From: a virus
Length of the DNA stretch: 37,856 nucleotides
IMG/VR virus record: IMGVR_UViG_3300043446_000301
Location: 1 to 37,856 of that record
Reading direction: 5' to 3' (one strand)
Positions within the stretch are counted from its first letter, which is position 1. Each line of letters starts with the position of its first letter. Under the pieces are notes generated by a model. The model searched no databases. It was not told the DNA's origin and was given only the letters and a program-made list of their open reading frames with translations. Shown here in pieces: positions 1 to 7,261 of the stretch. A program made the translations under genes and the position numbers.

Positions 1-221
1 CCACGAGCCAGTCTTTCAACTACTGTGGCTACTCCAAGAGTACCTGCAAGAATAACAGCCTTAACTGTACTAATTCCAACTACTGCACCTGCACCGATAA
101 CAGATAGGCCTGATGCTGCAAAAACTGCAACAATACGCATAACAATATTATTAATGCTTGCAATTGCGCCACCGCCTACATGTGTTGGCTCTTCAATAAC
201 TTCTACCTTCTTTCTTGCCAT
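1..221 (-). CDS. Small membrane protein, 3' end cut by window edge
   Basis: The reading frame starts at an ATG at 221 and runs off the window at base 1 without a stop, so only the first 73 residues are visible. An AGGAGG ribosome-binding site lies 7 bases upstream, inside the last codons of the preceding gene. After a short charged N-terminus (MARKKVEVIEEP) most of the visible protein is small and hydrophobic (Ala, Val, Ile, Gly) and could form two membrane segments, roughly residues 18-44 and 46-66. Nothing identifies a family. Its place directly behind another small two-helix membrane protein makes a holin or antiholin-like role possible, but no endolysin is visible to support a lysis cassette. 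I do not assign a function. Confidence 0.75.
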   Translation of the reverse strand, partial: MARKKVEVIEEPTHVGGGAIASINNIVMRIVAVFAASGLSVIGAGAVVGISTVKAVILAGTLGVATVVERLAR

Positions 222-223
222 AA

Positions 224-430
224 TTAGTCCTCCTTTCTCAGTGGAATTGATATTAACCAAATCACTGTGGTAACTAAAATTGCAAGACCAACAATATCTC
301 TTGCTGATCCTGTGAGGGTAAGCCATGCAATAAAGAAGCCAAGGAGAGTAAATGCCTGAGCAATTATTTCTAACCCTGCATCTTTAAGCCATGTAAAGAA
401 TCCCTTTACAACTTTCTTGATTATTTTCAT
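224..430 (-). CDS. Small two-helix membrane protein, holin candidate
   Basis: A 68-residue protein with a basic N-terminus (MKIIKKVVKG), two predicted membrane helices (about residues 22-41 and 45-63) joined by a short turn, and a charged C-terminus (RKED). Size and topology fit class II holins, which form lethal membrane lesions at the end of infection; this is inference from shape and position, as no conserved motif is recognised. It starts one base after the stop of the PA14 gene. Its AGGAGG ribosome-binding site is formed by the two final Arg codons of that gene, so translation is probably coupled. The next small membrane protein starts two bases after its stop. It could instead be an accessory membrane partner of the exported PA14 protein. 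Confidence 0.75.
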   Translation of the reverse strand: MKIIKKVVKGFFTWLKDAGLEIIAQAFTLLGFFIAWLTLTGSARDIVGLAILVTTVIWLISIPLRKED

Positions 431-431
431 A

Positions 432-2504
432 TTACCTCCTCATCCCAATCATTACATTTGCAACCTGTGAAACAATGATTACTGGAATAATGACTTCTTG
501 GGCCTTTTCTCTCTGATCGTCTGTCATATCCATACCCAACTCAGAGAAATTGGATAGGAGTTCTAGTGGGTCCACATTAAATACTGCTCCAAGTGGATCT
601 GATAAAAATGCTTCTGCTTGAACTTCTGTTGTAGCATCTGCCAATGTAAATGGCATTGGTGTATCTCCTGCTTGTGCTGCTCTGTCCTTGAATTCTACGA
701 ATGCCGTTGCAATTTCTGGATTAGACTTCATAACATCTGCAACTTTAGCAACTTCTGATGCTGAAATACCAAGGCTTTTTGCAACTTCTGCTTTTGCTTC
801 ATTTGTTAATGCCTTAAGTGTTTGACTAACCGCTGCTACTTGTTCAGGTGAAAGTTTAACTAGTTTATTATCTTTGCTTGTAAGGTTTGCTATAACGCCA
901 GATAAATCTTCTGCTGTTCCCGTACCTTTTTCAGGGATCAATGCTGCAAGAACCTCATCCTTTATTTCAGTATTTTTTGTTGGTTCTACACTTGGCTCAG
1001 GTAGTGGTTCTGGTGATGGCTCTACTGTAGGTTCTGGTGTAGGTGCAGGAGTAGGCGCTGGTGTAGGCTGAGGATCCACTGTGGGTTCTGGGGTTGGTTT
1101 TGGTGTAGGTGGCGTTTCCTTGGTTGGCTCTGGTGATGGTGCAGGGCTTGGAGGTGCTTCTTCAGTTGGTTTTGGAGTAGGCGGAGCCTCTTTAGTTGGT
1201 TCTGGACTTGGCGCAGGTGTTGGGGCTACTGATGGTTCAGGCTGTGGCTGGTTTGCCAGGGCAGTGGCAATAGCAGCAGCAACTCTTTGTTTTTCTTCAA
1301 AATCCCATTGCTTAATATATTCTTCTTCAGCAGCAGTAATTGCATCATTCATATCTATAATTGCTTGATTATAAACTTCTGTAGTATTATCTTTTGCTAT
1401 TAATGCTGATGAGGTATTTGTTTGTGCAGTTTCATATGCTGTTTGTGCATCATCTTTATCTTGTTGTGCTTGATCTAAATCATCTTGCAAATTATTTAAT
1501 ATTGTGACTTGTTGATTATAAATATTTAATTTATCATTATAAACATCTTGTGCTGAATTTTTTTCAGCAAGTGCTTGATTATATTCATTAATTTGTGATT
1601 GAGTTGGACCAGATCCAGAAGAAAATGTATTGAGTGTACAACTAAATCCTACTCCCCAACCACCAGTATAATCACAACCTGCACCTGTCCATCCACCAGG
1701 AATAGCCCAGCCTAGATGATAGTATCCTGGACCTCCTCCGTTATACCACCAAATTTCTACATTTAAAGTTTTATTTTCACTTACATCATAAACTGGAGAC
1801 ATTGGACTCCAAGTAGATCCCTGCTCTCGCCAGTTATTAACTGCAAGTTGTCCATTAACATACATTCTAAATCCATCATCTGTATATCCTGCAAAATATG
1901 TTGATGTCCAATATGATGGAACAGTAATTGTTCCAGTAAATCTAACTATAAAGTTTTCATATCTACCGCAGGTAGCAGATCCAGGAGACATTGTATTTGA
2001 ATTCCAAACACCACGGCATCCAGTTTCTCCTGCAGTAACTGCTGCTCCATTTTGCCTAGCAAGATAATAAACAGTATAAGAAAGTCCTGCACCACCGCTA
2101 TTTTGCATATTTGCCTGTGTTGTTTGAAGGTTTAAATTGGCTAAATCAAGCGCATCTTTAGCATTATTTTTATTTGTTAGGGCTGTAGCAACTATAGAGG
2201 TTTGATCATCAACTGCTGTTTGGGCATCTTCTAGGTTGGATTGTGCTGTATTTAAGTTACTCAAGGCATTGGCTTCTGCTTCTACAGCCTGCGTGTAGGC
2301 TTGTTCCGCTGATGTCTTATTATCCCTAGCAATGACGGCAGCATCATATTTATCCTGAGCGACATCAATAAGTGACACTAATTTGGCACTATCATTAAGG
2401 TTTGAAACCTTCTGATTTAGGGCCTCTATTCTTTCAGCCCCTATTGTTATAGGATCGTCAGAATGAGCGTCTGTAGGGGCTATTAAAAGCCATCCAAAGG
2501 CCAA
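432..2504 (-). CDS. Exported PA14-domain protein with coiled coils and Pro-rich stalk
   Basis: About 690 residues from the TTG at 2504, but that start is doubtful. The open frame continues upstream and adds an Arg/Lys-rich stretch before the hydrophobic segment, giving a convincing signal peptide ending near DAHS. Numbering from the TTG, the order is: coiled coil (20-135); PA14-like domain (about 141-270) with the typical aromatic strand, a TDDG turn at 208-211 and a Trp/Tyr-rich end; Cys pairs at 163/179 and 277/289; a second coiled coil (300-400); a Pro/Thr/Glu stalk (about 425-530) with a 24-residue repeat; a helical domain; and a hydrophobic C-terminus ending RR that may be a membrane anchor. 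PA14 domains commonly bind carbohydrate. An exported, surface-anchored protein is more likely than a virion protein, but a virion adhesin cannot be excluded. Confidence 0.8.
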   Translation of the reverse strand: MAFGWLLIAPTDAHSDDPITIGAERIEALNQKVSNLNDSAKLVSLIDVAQDKYDAAVIARDNKTSAEQAYTQAVEAEANALSNLNTAQSNLEDAQTAVDDQTSIVATALTNKNNAKDALDLANLNLQTTQANMQNSGGAGLSYTVYYLARQNGAAVTAGETGCRGVWNSNTMSPGSATCGRYENFIVRFTGTITVPSYWTSTYFAGYTDDGFRMYVNGQLAVNNWREQGSTWSPMSPVYDVSENKTLNVEIWWYNGGGPGYYHLGWAIPGGWTGAGCDYTGGWGVGFSCTLNTFSSGSGPTQSQINEYNQALAEKNSAQDVYNDKLNIYNQQVTILNNLQDDLDQAQQDKDDAQTAYETAQTNTSSALIAKDNTTEVYNQAIIDMNDAITAAEEEYIKQWDFEEKQRVAAAIATALANQPQPEPSVAPTPAPSPEPTKEAPPTPKPTEEAPPSPAPSPEPTKETPPTPKPTPEPTVDPQPTPAPTPAPTPEPTVEPSPEPLPEPSVEPTKNTEIKDEVLAALIPEKGTGTAEDLSGVIANLTSKDNKLVKLSPEQVAAVSQTLKALTNEAKAEVAKSLGISASEVAKVADVMKSNPEIATAFVEFKDRAAQAGDTPMPFTLADATTEVQAEAFLSDPLGAVFNVDPLELLSNFSELGMDMTDDQREKAQEVIIPVIIVSQVANVMIGMRR
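914..1240 (-). repeat. Pro/Thr/Glu stalk repeats in the PA14 protein
   Basis: This part of the PA14 gene encodes a low-complexity stalk of PEPT, PAPT and PKPT units. A block of 18 residues beginning [10 protein letters not shown] occurs twice at a 24-residue (72-base) period, with one Ala/Thr difference. The DNA copies differ at synonymous positions, so the repeat is not a fresh duplication. Such stalks usually hold a binding domain away from a surface. Confidence 0.7.
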
Positions 2505-2555
2505 TATTGTGGCTGTTGCTATACGTATTAATCTTTTTATTTGCCTTCCCCCTCG

Positions 2556-2570
2556 CAGACATGATGTCTG
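2556..2570. promoter_or_regulatory. 15-bp palindrome just downstream of promoter, operator candidate
   Basis: CAGACAT-G-ATGTCTG is a perfect 7+1+7 inverted repeat. It begins about two bases after the predicted transcription start of the PA14 gene promoter. The position suits a repressor operator. As RNA it could also fold into a 5-bp stem with a 5-base loop just before the G-rich ribosome-binding region. No second copy was noticed in the window. Confidence 0.45.
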
Positions 2571-2578
2571 ATAGGGTT

Positions 2579-2587
2579 ATTATATCA
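2579..2587 (-). promoter_or_regulatory. Extended -10 promoter for the PA14 / membrane-protein genes
   Basis: Read on the minus strand the bases are TGATATAAT, a perfect TATAAT (2579-2584) with the TGN extension. Possible -35 elements are TTGATA (15-base spacer) or TTGATT (19-base spacer), neither ideal. Predicted start is near 2572. It would drive the PA14 gene and the two small membrane genes behind it. Confidence 0.55.
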
Positions 2588-2588
2588 T

Positions 2589-3164
2589 TTAATTAAGATT
2601 ATCAATCAACAAACCAGCCCTAGGACCGTCACACCAAACTTCGTGTGAATTTTCAAGTGGTAAATAAAGCATATCTCCTGGCTTTAACTCATAAGTTATG
2701 CCACCATCTATCTTCCAAAATGATGTTCCAAGTATTTGCCAGTAAAAGATATCGTGTGGATCATGGTGATCGCTTACAAGCCTGTTTGATAAGGACATCC
2801 TTATTCCTTGTGGATGCCAATCAGAGGAGCAATCGTGGTTCATTTTTTTATAATAACTACAGTTTCTGTTGTCTATGCCATTATTTAACTTAAGTAGTAG
2901 TTCTGATATTCCAGGCAATTCATCAAAAAGATTAGGGTTTTGTGGTGCTAACCAAAACTTGCTTTGAAGTTGTATATTACCAATAAAGTCCAATACTTCA
3001 AGATTGTTTACTTTTTCAACTTTATCACGAAGGTTCCTATTAAATACTGTTGATTCTTTATATATGTATTTCATCATATCTTCCCAGTTTATTTGTGGCA
3101 ACTGGTATTGTTCAAACACTATTTCGTGACTATTTTCTTTTGCTTCTTTTATTAAATCAAACAT
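2589..3164 (-). CDS. Cupin/JmjC-type Fe(II) oxygenase-like protein
   Basis: A 191-residue protein whose C-terminal half has the double-stranded beta-helix signature of JmjC/cupin-type 2-oxoglutarate, Fe(II)-dependent oxygenases. The facial metal triad would be H133-x-D135 (in SDHHDPHD) and H174 (in NSHEV). Between them lie a YWQILGTSFW strand and the cupin turn KPGDMLYLP; R183 could contact 2-oxoglutarate. The N-terminal 110 residues are not recognised. Related folds hydroxylate protein, nucleic-acid or small-molecule substrates; the substrate here is unknown. It stands between two genes for exported proteins and has its own leaderless-type promoter directly behind a terminator, so it is an independent unit. 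There is no signal peptide, so it should act in the cytoplasm. Confidence 0.75.
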   Translation of the reverse strand: MFDLIKEAKENSHEIVFEQYQLPQINWEDMMKYIYKESTVFNRNLRDKVEKVNNLEVLDFIGNIQLQSKFWLAPQNPNLFDELPGISELLLKLNNGIDNRNCSYYKKMNHDCSSDWHPQGIRMSLSNRLVSDHHDPHDIFYWQILGTSFWKIDGGITYELKPGDMLYLPLENSHEVWCDGPRAGLLIDNLN

Positions 3165-3179
3165 ATTTTAATTATACCA
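3165..3179 (-). promoter_or_regulatory. Leaderless extended -10 promoter (TGGTATAAT-6-ATG)
   Basis: Minus-strand bases are TGGTATAAT followed by six bases and the ATG at 3164. A start 6-7 bases after the -10 box would place the first transcribed base at or next to the start codon, so the mRNA would be leaderless. No Shine-Dalgarno sequence precedes this ATG. No clear -35 box is seen, as expected for an extended -10. Confidence 0.6.
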
Positions 3180-3185
3180 TTTCCT

Positions 3186-3219
3186 AAAACAAAAAGGGGA
3201 GCAGGTTACCCCACTCCCC
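3186..3219 (-). terminator. Rho-independent terminator after the S-layer-like gene
   Basis: On the minus strand GGGGAG pairs with CTCCCC around a 12-base loop, followed by TTTTTGTTTT. It lies 16 bases after the stop of the exported surface-type protein and just before the oxygenase promoter, so it separates the late terminase operon from the last genes. Confidence 0.75.
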
Positions 3220-3234
3220 CAGTTGTTGGATTAA

Positions 3235-4374
3235 TTACTTAACCAAAGTAACCTTTGCCTTTGGATTCTTTGCATTCCACTTCTTTGCAAGTGCGTTGAA
3301 AGCATCCTTGATTGACTTAAGTGCTGCAGAATTATCTGCTGTCAACTTAGCGATCTGTGCATCCTTGTCAGCAATTGCCTTTGCAAGTGCTGCATCAGAA
3401 GCAGTCTTTGCATCAGCAAGTGCCTTAGCAGAAGCAGCCTTTTCTGCTGCAAGAGCAGCATCTGAAGCAACCTTAGCAGCAGCAGCATCAGCAGCAGCCT
3501 TTACGACTGCAGCATCTGAAACTGCCTTAGCAGCAAGTGCTGCATCCTTAGCAGCCTTTTCAGCAGCAAGTTCTGATACAAGATCACGAACTGTGATTTC
3601 TGCAAATGGTGCAAGTGTACGAGCAGTTAGACCAGTTACATCTGCAGATGTTGCATCAGAAGATGTTGTTGGAGCAAATGTAATTAGTGTGCGTGAACCA
3701 GTTGCTGGAAGTGTTGCAGTAAACTTTGCAACTCCAAAATCTGAAAGTGTAGCACCAGTTGTTGCTGTTGCTGTATCTAGTGTTGCTGTAGCAGCAAATA
3801 CTGTTGCAGTAATTGACTTACCAGAAACCTTGTTTCCAAATACGTCTGTTGCTGTAACTGTAATATCCTGCTTTGTGCCAGCAGCACCAGTTGCAGGTGC
3901 AGATACAGTTAGGTTGTTAATCTTACCAGCAGTACCCTGTACATAGTATGTAAGAGTTGTTCCACCGTTATTGATTACAACTGTACCAATTGCTGTAGTC
4001 TTTGTGTAGACCCAAAATGTTGCGGTTGTTCCTGTACCAGTTGCGATTGTCAACGATGACGATCCTGATGCAGCACCTACTGGTGCAGCAGATGTGTGTA
4101 GTGCAGAAACAATTGTTGCGTTTGTTGCTGTAACAGAAACATTTGTTCCTGTATCAACAGTTGCAACAAACTTGAGTGCATCAGCAGCGTCGATTGTGTT
4201 GTCTGCTGGAACTGGTAATGAGGCAGGTGTAGCAATTGCGGATGCTGTTGTATTAGCAGTTCCGTCAAGCGATACAGCGACTGTCATTACGGCTGCGCTT
4301 GCAGGCGAAGCCACGATTGTTGCGGTAGTCATGGCTGCAACCACGGCTAGAGCGATTTTCTTAAATGATTTCAT
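3235..4374 (-). CDS. Exported alanine-rich S-layer-like surface protein
   Basis: A 379-residue protein with a textbook signal peptide (KK near the start, hydrophobic core, ASPASA cleavage site near residue 27). The mature part is Ala/Thr/Val-rich beta-type sequence; about 155-265 resembles a bacterial Ig-like surface domain, with a KQDITVTATDVFGN strand-turn. Residues 265-365 form an Ala-rich coiled coil (repeats like AAKAASDAAL), then a basic C-terminus. No Cys is present. Exported S-layer-type proteins of Actinobacteria share this plan, so capture from a host is my inference. The DNA looks richer in G+C than the neighbours (about half in the line starting 3421 by hand count), partly because of Ala codons. 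It follows terminase by 19 bases with an AAGGAA ribosome-binding site and ends in a terminator. A virion decoration protein is an alternative. Confidence 0.8.
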   Translation of the reverse strand: MKSFKKIALAVVAAMTTATIVASPASAAVMTVAVSLDGTANTTASAIATPASLPVPADNTIDAADALKFVATVDTGTNVSVTATNATIVSALHTSAAPVGAASGSSSLTIATGTGTTATFWVYTKTTAIGTVVINNGGTTLTYYVQGTAGKINNLTVSAPATGAAGTKQDITVTATDVFGNKVSGKSITATVFAATATLDTATATTGATLSDFGVAKFTATLPATGSRTLITFAPTTSSDATSADVTGLTARTLAPFAEITVRDLVSELAAEKAAKDAALAAKAVSDAAVVKAAADAAAAKVASDAALAAEKAASAKALADAKTASDAALAKAIADKDAQIAKLTADNSAALKSIKDAFNALAKKWNAKNPKAKVTLVK

Positions 4375-4393
4375 TTAATATTTCCTTTTCTTG

Positions 4394-6178
4394 TTATATT
4401 GTTTTTAGCCTATCCAAATAGTCTTTTATGTCTTCTAATTGGCTAGGATTATATTGTATCACATTGGCATCTTTTTGGTCAAATTGCTTAGGTCTTTCTT
4501 TAAAAGTATGAACCTCTACTTCAGTGTCTAGATTTTTTGGAGTATAAGAGATAGCACCAAAAATAGCACCGCATACAGCATCGGCTAAGTCCTTTGACTT
4601 TTTGCGTGGGTGATCCACTTTATCATTTTTCATAATCTTTAATTGAGTTAATTCCTCAAATAAAAGATCAATTGCAGGCATAGCAAGTCTTTCTTCATAC
4701 ACAAGCATAGCCATATCCTCGTAATGTTTTTTAGCAACAGAAACAGTATCAGTTCTCATTCCAACCTGCTTCAATTCATTTTGAATATCAAAAGATTGCC
4801 AACGGTCAAATGAAACCATGCCAATATCAAAACCAATTCTTCTAAGGTTTTGAATCCATTGCTTTACTTCGGACAAATTAACTGGGCCCTCTACTTTTGG
4901 TTCCCACCATGCCACAGCATCTACTACAACAATTGGTGCCACCTGTTCATAATTATTAATTACCTGAATATTTACCCATTTTTCTACATGTGCAATTGCT
5001 ACCGCACACTTGTCATGCTTTTGTGCAAGGTCAGCATGTACATAATATTTTTTATTTGGATCTGGTTTAAATGATTCATCAAATCTTTTAAAGGTATCTA
5101 CTGGGTTTCTTAATGTCATGCATGCTCGTACTTTGTCTGCTTGTTTAAAAAATGCATCAGATGCAAATGTTGGAACACAAGCAAAACGCATCATTGCATC
5201 TCCAAGATCAGTCATAAAAGCAATCTTAAAATCTTCAATCTTTCTAGTTGGATTAACTTCCCAGGTAGGTCTTTTTAATGCAAATACTCCTGGATATTTG
5301 TATGAAATAATTTGATCTTCATCCCAAGAAATTTCAAACTTATTGTCTGGATCTGAATCTGGAAGCAATGGATTAATAATAAACTCATGGCTTCTTTCAA
5401 TTACCTCTTTATCTGCAATAACTGAATCATATCTTTCTGATATAAAGTCTCCAGGGTATCGAGGAAATGAAAGCAATACAACCTTTCCTAAATCTGGAAA
5501 GCGAGAATCTACGGAACCACGGAATGCCTTATAGATATTGTCCGCTGTTTTTCCCTGTTCATTTCCAGTTCCAACCTCAGATGCAAAACCAGAAATCTCA
5601 TCAAGAACTGCAAGAAGCAAGTTCAAACCCTCATGTGATTCACGCTCAGAGTGACCAGAATAAACAGTAATAGATTTGTTAAATTCTATTGAATCAGCCT
5701 TTGCATAAAACTTGCCAGCAAACCAAGGTGACTTTTCAATCTTTGTTTTAAAGCCTTTAAAGAAAACATTCTTAGCCTGCTGAGCATTAATAGCAACATT
5801 GATAAGGTCTATGGCATCGCCACTGGGTTTACCGAAATATCTTGCTGGGTCCTTAAGGCATAATAACTTATACACAATGTAGCAACAAGCAACAGTAGAA
5901 GTAAAATCTTTTCCACTACCCTTACCGAGTTGGAGGATGATTTCGTTTTTAGTATATTTTTCATAATATCGTACACCTTCTTCTTCTCCCATTATTCTAA
6001 TGAGATCTTCTTTTTTGTATATTTGGCTCATTGCTTCTACAATGTCATATTGAATATTAGATAGGCCAGGTTGCCCCAAATATCTTTCATCTTGAATAAA
6101 AGTCTTTGCATCTACAGGAATTTCTTCAAAATGATCGTCTTGCAATGCTTCAAGAAAATCACTGAACATCGTGGACAA
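4394..6178 (-). CDS. terL: Terminase large subunit (packaging ATPase and nuclease)
   Basis: A 594-residue DNA-packaging motor. The N-terminal ATPase has a Walker A motif GKGSGKD at 85-91 and a Walker B LLLAVLDE with D193 and catalytic E194. The C-terminal RNase H-like nuclease has the three acidic strands expected: D383 in YVHADLA, D458 in VSFDRW, and D530/D533 in KSKDLADAV. The enzyme docks on the portal, translocates DNA into the prohead and cuts concatemers. The length is usual for the family and both halves look intact. Its start overlaps the small subunit by 20 bases, so the two are translationally linked. The downstream neighbour is an exported protein rather than a portal gene, which is an unusual order. 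Confidence 0.95.
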   Translation of the reverse strand: MSTMFSDFLEALQDDHFEEIPVDAKTFIQDERYLGQPGLSNIQYDIVEAMSQIYKKEDLIRIMGEEEGVRYYEKYTKNEIILQLGKGSGKDFTSTVACCYIVYKLLCLKDPARYFGKPSGDAIDLINVAINAQQAKNVFFKGFKTKIEKSPWFAGKFYAKADSIEFNKSITVYSGHSERESHEGLNLLLAVLDEISGFASEVGTGNEQGKTADNIYKAFRGSVDSRFPDLGKVVLLSFPRYPGDFISERYDSVIADKEVIERSHEFIINPLLPDSDPDNKFEISWDEDQIISYKYPGVFALKRPTWEVNPTRKIEDFKIAFMTDLGDAMMRFACVPTFASDAFFKQADKVRACMTLRNPVDTFKRFDESFKPDPNKKYYVHADLAQKHDKCAVAIAHVEKWVNIQVINNYEQVAPIVVVDAVAWWEPKVEGPVNLSEVKQWIQNLRRIGFDIGMVSFDRWQSFDIQNELKQVGMRTDTVSVAKKHYEDMAMLVYEERLAMPAIDLLFEELTQLKIMKNDKVDHPRKKSKDLADAVCGAIFGAISYTPKNLDTEVEVHTFKERPKQFDQKDANVIQYNPSQLEDIKDYLDRLKTI

Positions 6179-6695
6179 CTGTAATCACCTCATTATCTTT
6201 TGCAAAAGATGAAAGTCTACGCATAATTTCATCACGAATTTGAGGATATTCTGCTGCTATATCTTTTAATATTGATACAAGAACTTCTTGTCTACGCTCA
6301 ATCTCTATCATTTCTTCAGCAAGTTCTTTATTTTCTAATAGACCAGCCTTTTGAAGCATGTCAATTCTTTTAGACTCAATATCCATAACTAGTTTAATTG
6401 CAGCAGTTTTAGCACTAAGGTTGTTTGTCATTGTTGCTTCATCAATAACCTCATACGATTTTGATATAAGTTTACTATAGTGTTGGTCAGCACCAGCAAG
6501 GGCTTCTTTTGCACGGGCACGAATAACGGCATTATCAGATGCGACTTCTTTCCACTCATTAATTAATGCAACAACCCGTGTTCGTGGAATATCTAATTCT
6601 TTTGAAATAACTGTTGGATCATTGCCTTTTAAATATTCTTCAACTACAAGGTTTACTTGGTCAAGATGTTTAACTAAATCTTCTTCAGTTGTCAT
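6159..6695 (-). CDS. Terminase small subunit
   Basis: A 178-residue helical protein. The N-terminus has a helix-turn-helix of the type used to recognise packaging sites (EYLKGNDPTVISKELDIP, about residues 18-35, followed by a recognition helix near 38-50). The rest is charged alpha-helix with coiled-coil character (SKRIDMLQKAGLLENKELAE), as in oligomeric small terminases. Its 3' end overlaps the large subunit gene, the standard terS-terL arrangement, and this context is the strongest evidence. It starts 11 bases inside the preceding DUF3310 gene with a GGAAAG ribosome-binding site. Confidence 0.85.
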   Translation of the reverse strand: MTTEEDLVKHLDQVNLVVEEYLKGNDPTVISKELDIPRTRVVALINEWKEVASDNAVIRARAKEALAGADQHYSKLISKSYEVIDEATMTNNLSAKTAAIKLVMDIESKRIDMLQKAGLLENKELAEEMIEIERRQEVLVSILKDIAAEYPQIRDEIMRRLSSFAKDNEVITVVHDVQ

Positions 6696-6927
6696 ACTTT
6701 CCTTCTAACCTATTTATCTCATCTTTAATATAAAAGATTGCCTTTTCTAAATCTTGAATAGTTTTTTCTTCATCCTTAAGTCCTGCTCTCCACAAATACT
6801 TAAAAGCATTTCCAATATTAAAATTGCGATGTCTGGTAATTTCAATACACTCAATACCAGATGGGTCTGATGTGTAATGCATAGGGTTGTTAACTTGGTC
6901 AACAGTAATATTCAACTTATTGGTCAT
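6685..6927 (-). CDS. DUF3310 family small phage protein
   Basis: An 80-residue protein matching the DUF3310 pattern: NPMHYTS near the N-terminus, IECIEITRH, then GNAFKYLWRAGLKDE and a following helix with DLEKAIFYI. The family is widespread in phages, and some members are annotated as nucleotide kinase-related, but the biochemical role is not established. It is tied to its neighbours by an ATGA overlap with the upstream HTH gene and an 11-base overlap with the small terminase gene. Confidence 0.8.
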   Translation of the reverse strand: MTNKLNITVDQVNNPMHYTSDPSGIECIEITRHRNFNIGNAFKYLWRAGLKDEEKTIQDLEKAIFYIKDEINRLEGKYDN

Positions 6928-7079
6928 CGCTTACTCTTTCTTAATCCAAACTTGGCAAGGTACACATAGATAGTTTCCAAACTTACTCCACATTCCTTTG
7001 CAATTTCTTCTGGAGTCTTTTTATCCATAAGGTAACGCTTACGCATAAAAGTCTCGCTTGTATATAGTTTAGCAGACAC
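6924..7079 (-). CDS. Small helix-turn-helix protein (GTG start)
   Basis: A 51-residue gene starting at GTG. An AAGGAGG ribosome-binding site lies 5 bases upstream, and the GTG overlaps the upstream TAG stop by one base; the stop overlaps the DUF3310 start as ATGA. The protein contains a clear HTH, roughly residues 20-45: TPEEIAKECGVSLETIYVYL followed by AKFGLR. It fills the only apparent gap in this part of the operon. HTH proteins of this kind may regulate transcription or act as DNA-binding accessories. Next to terminase it could help recognise the packaging site, but that is speculation. Confidence 0.75.
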   Translation of the reverse strand: MSAKLYTSETFMRKRYLMDKKTPEEIAKECGVSLETIYVYLAKFGLRKSKR

Positions 7080-7261
7080 TAGTCCTCCTTGTCAACCTTA
7101 ATAACTGGCTCAAGTCTATCCCAGTAACCTTTTGGACTACCCTGATAAATTTGCCCAGTTTCTCTGTCTATCAAGATCCATTTTGTTGGTACAAGCGTTC
7201 TTACTGTTAAAATAATATCTTGTTCTTCTTCTTTAAAATTAAATGGTTCTCTATCGCTCAT
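7079..7261 (-). CDS. Hypothetical protein, 60 residues
   Basis: A small acidic, cytoplasmic protein with no recognised family. The central TKWILIDRETGQIYQGSPKG looks like a short beta-hairpin with a WxxxDRxTG turn, common in small phage proteins of unknown role. It is coupled to the RuvC-like gene by an ATGA overlap and carries the AAGGAGG ribosome-binding site of the next gene in its last codons. Reality is supported by tight packing on both sides. Confidence 0.7.
   Translation of the reverse strand: MSDREPFNFKEEEQDIILTVRTLVPTKWILIDRETGQIYQGSPKGYWDRLEPVIKVDKED

Noticed and set aside
874-1368. Gly/Ser-rich plus-strand open frames opposite the PA14 stalk
   Set aside because: They are antisense readings of the Pro/Thr/Glu repeat, with repeat-derived composition and no ribosome-binding site in an otherwise single-strand gene block.
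3296-3946. Long Ala/Ser-rich plus-strand open frame (216 codons) opposite the S-layer-like gene
   Set aside because: It mirrors the Ala-rich repeats of the minus-strand gene, which has a signal peptide, ribosome-binding site and terminator. No supporting signals on the plus strand.
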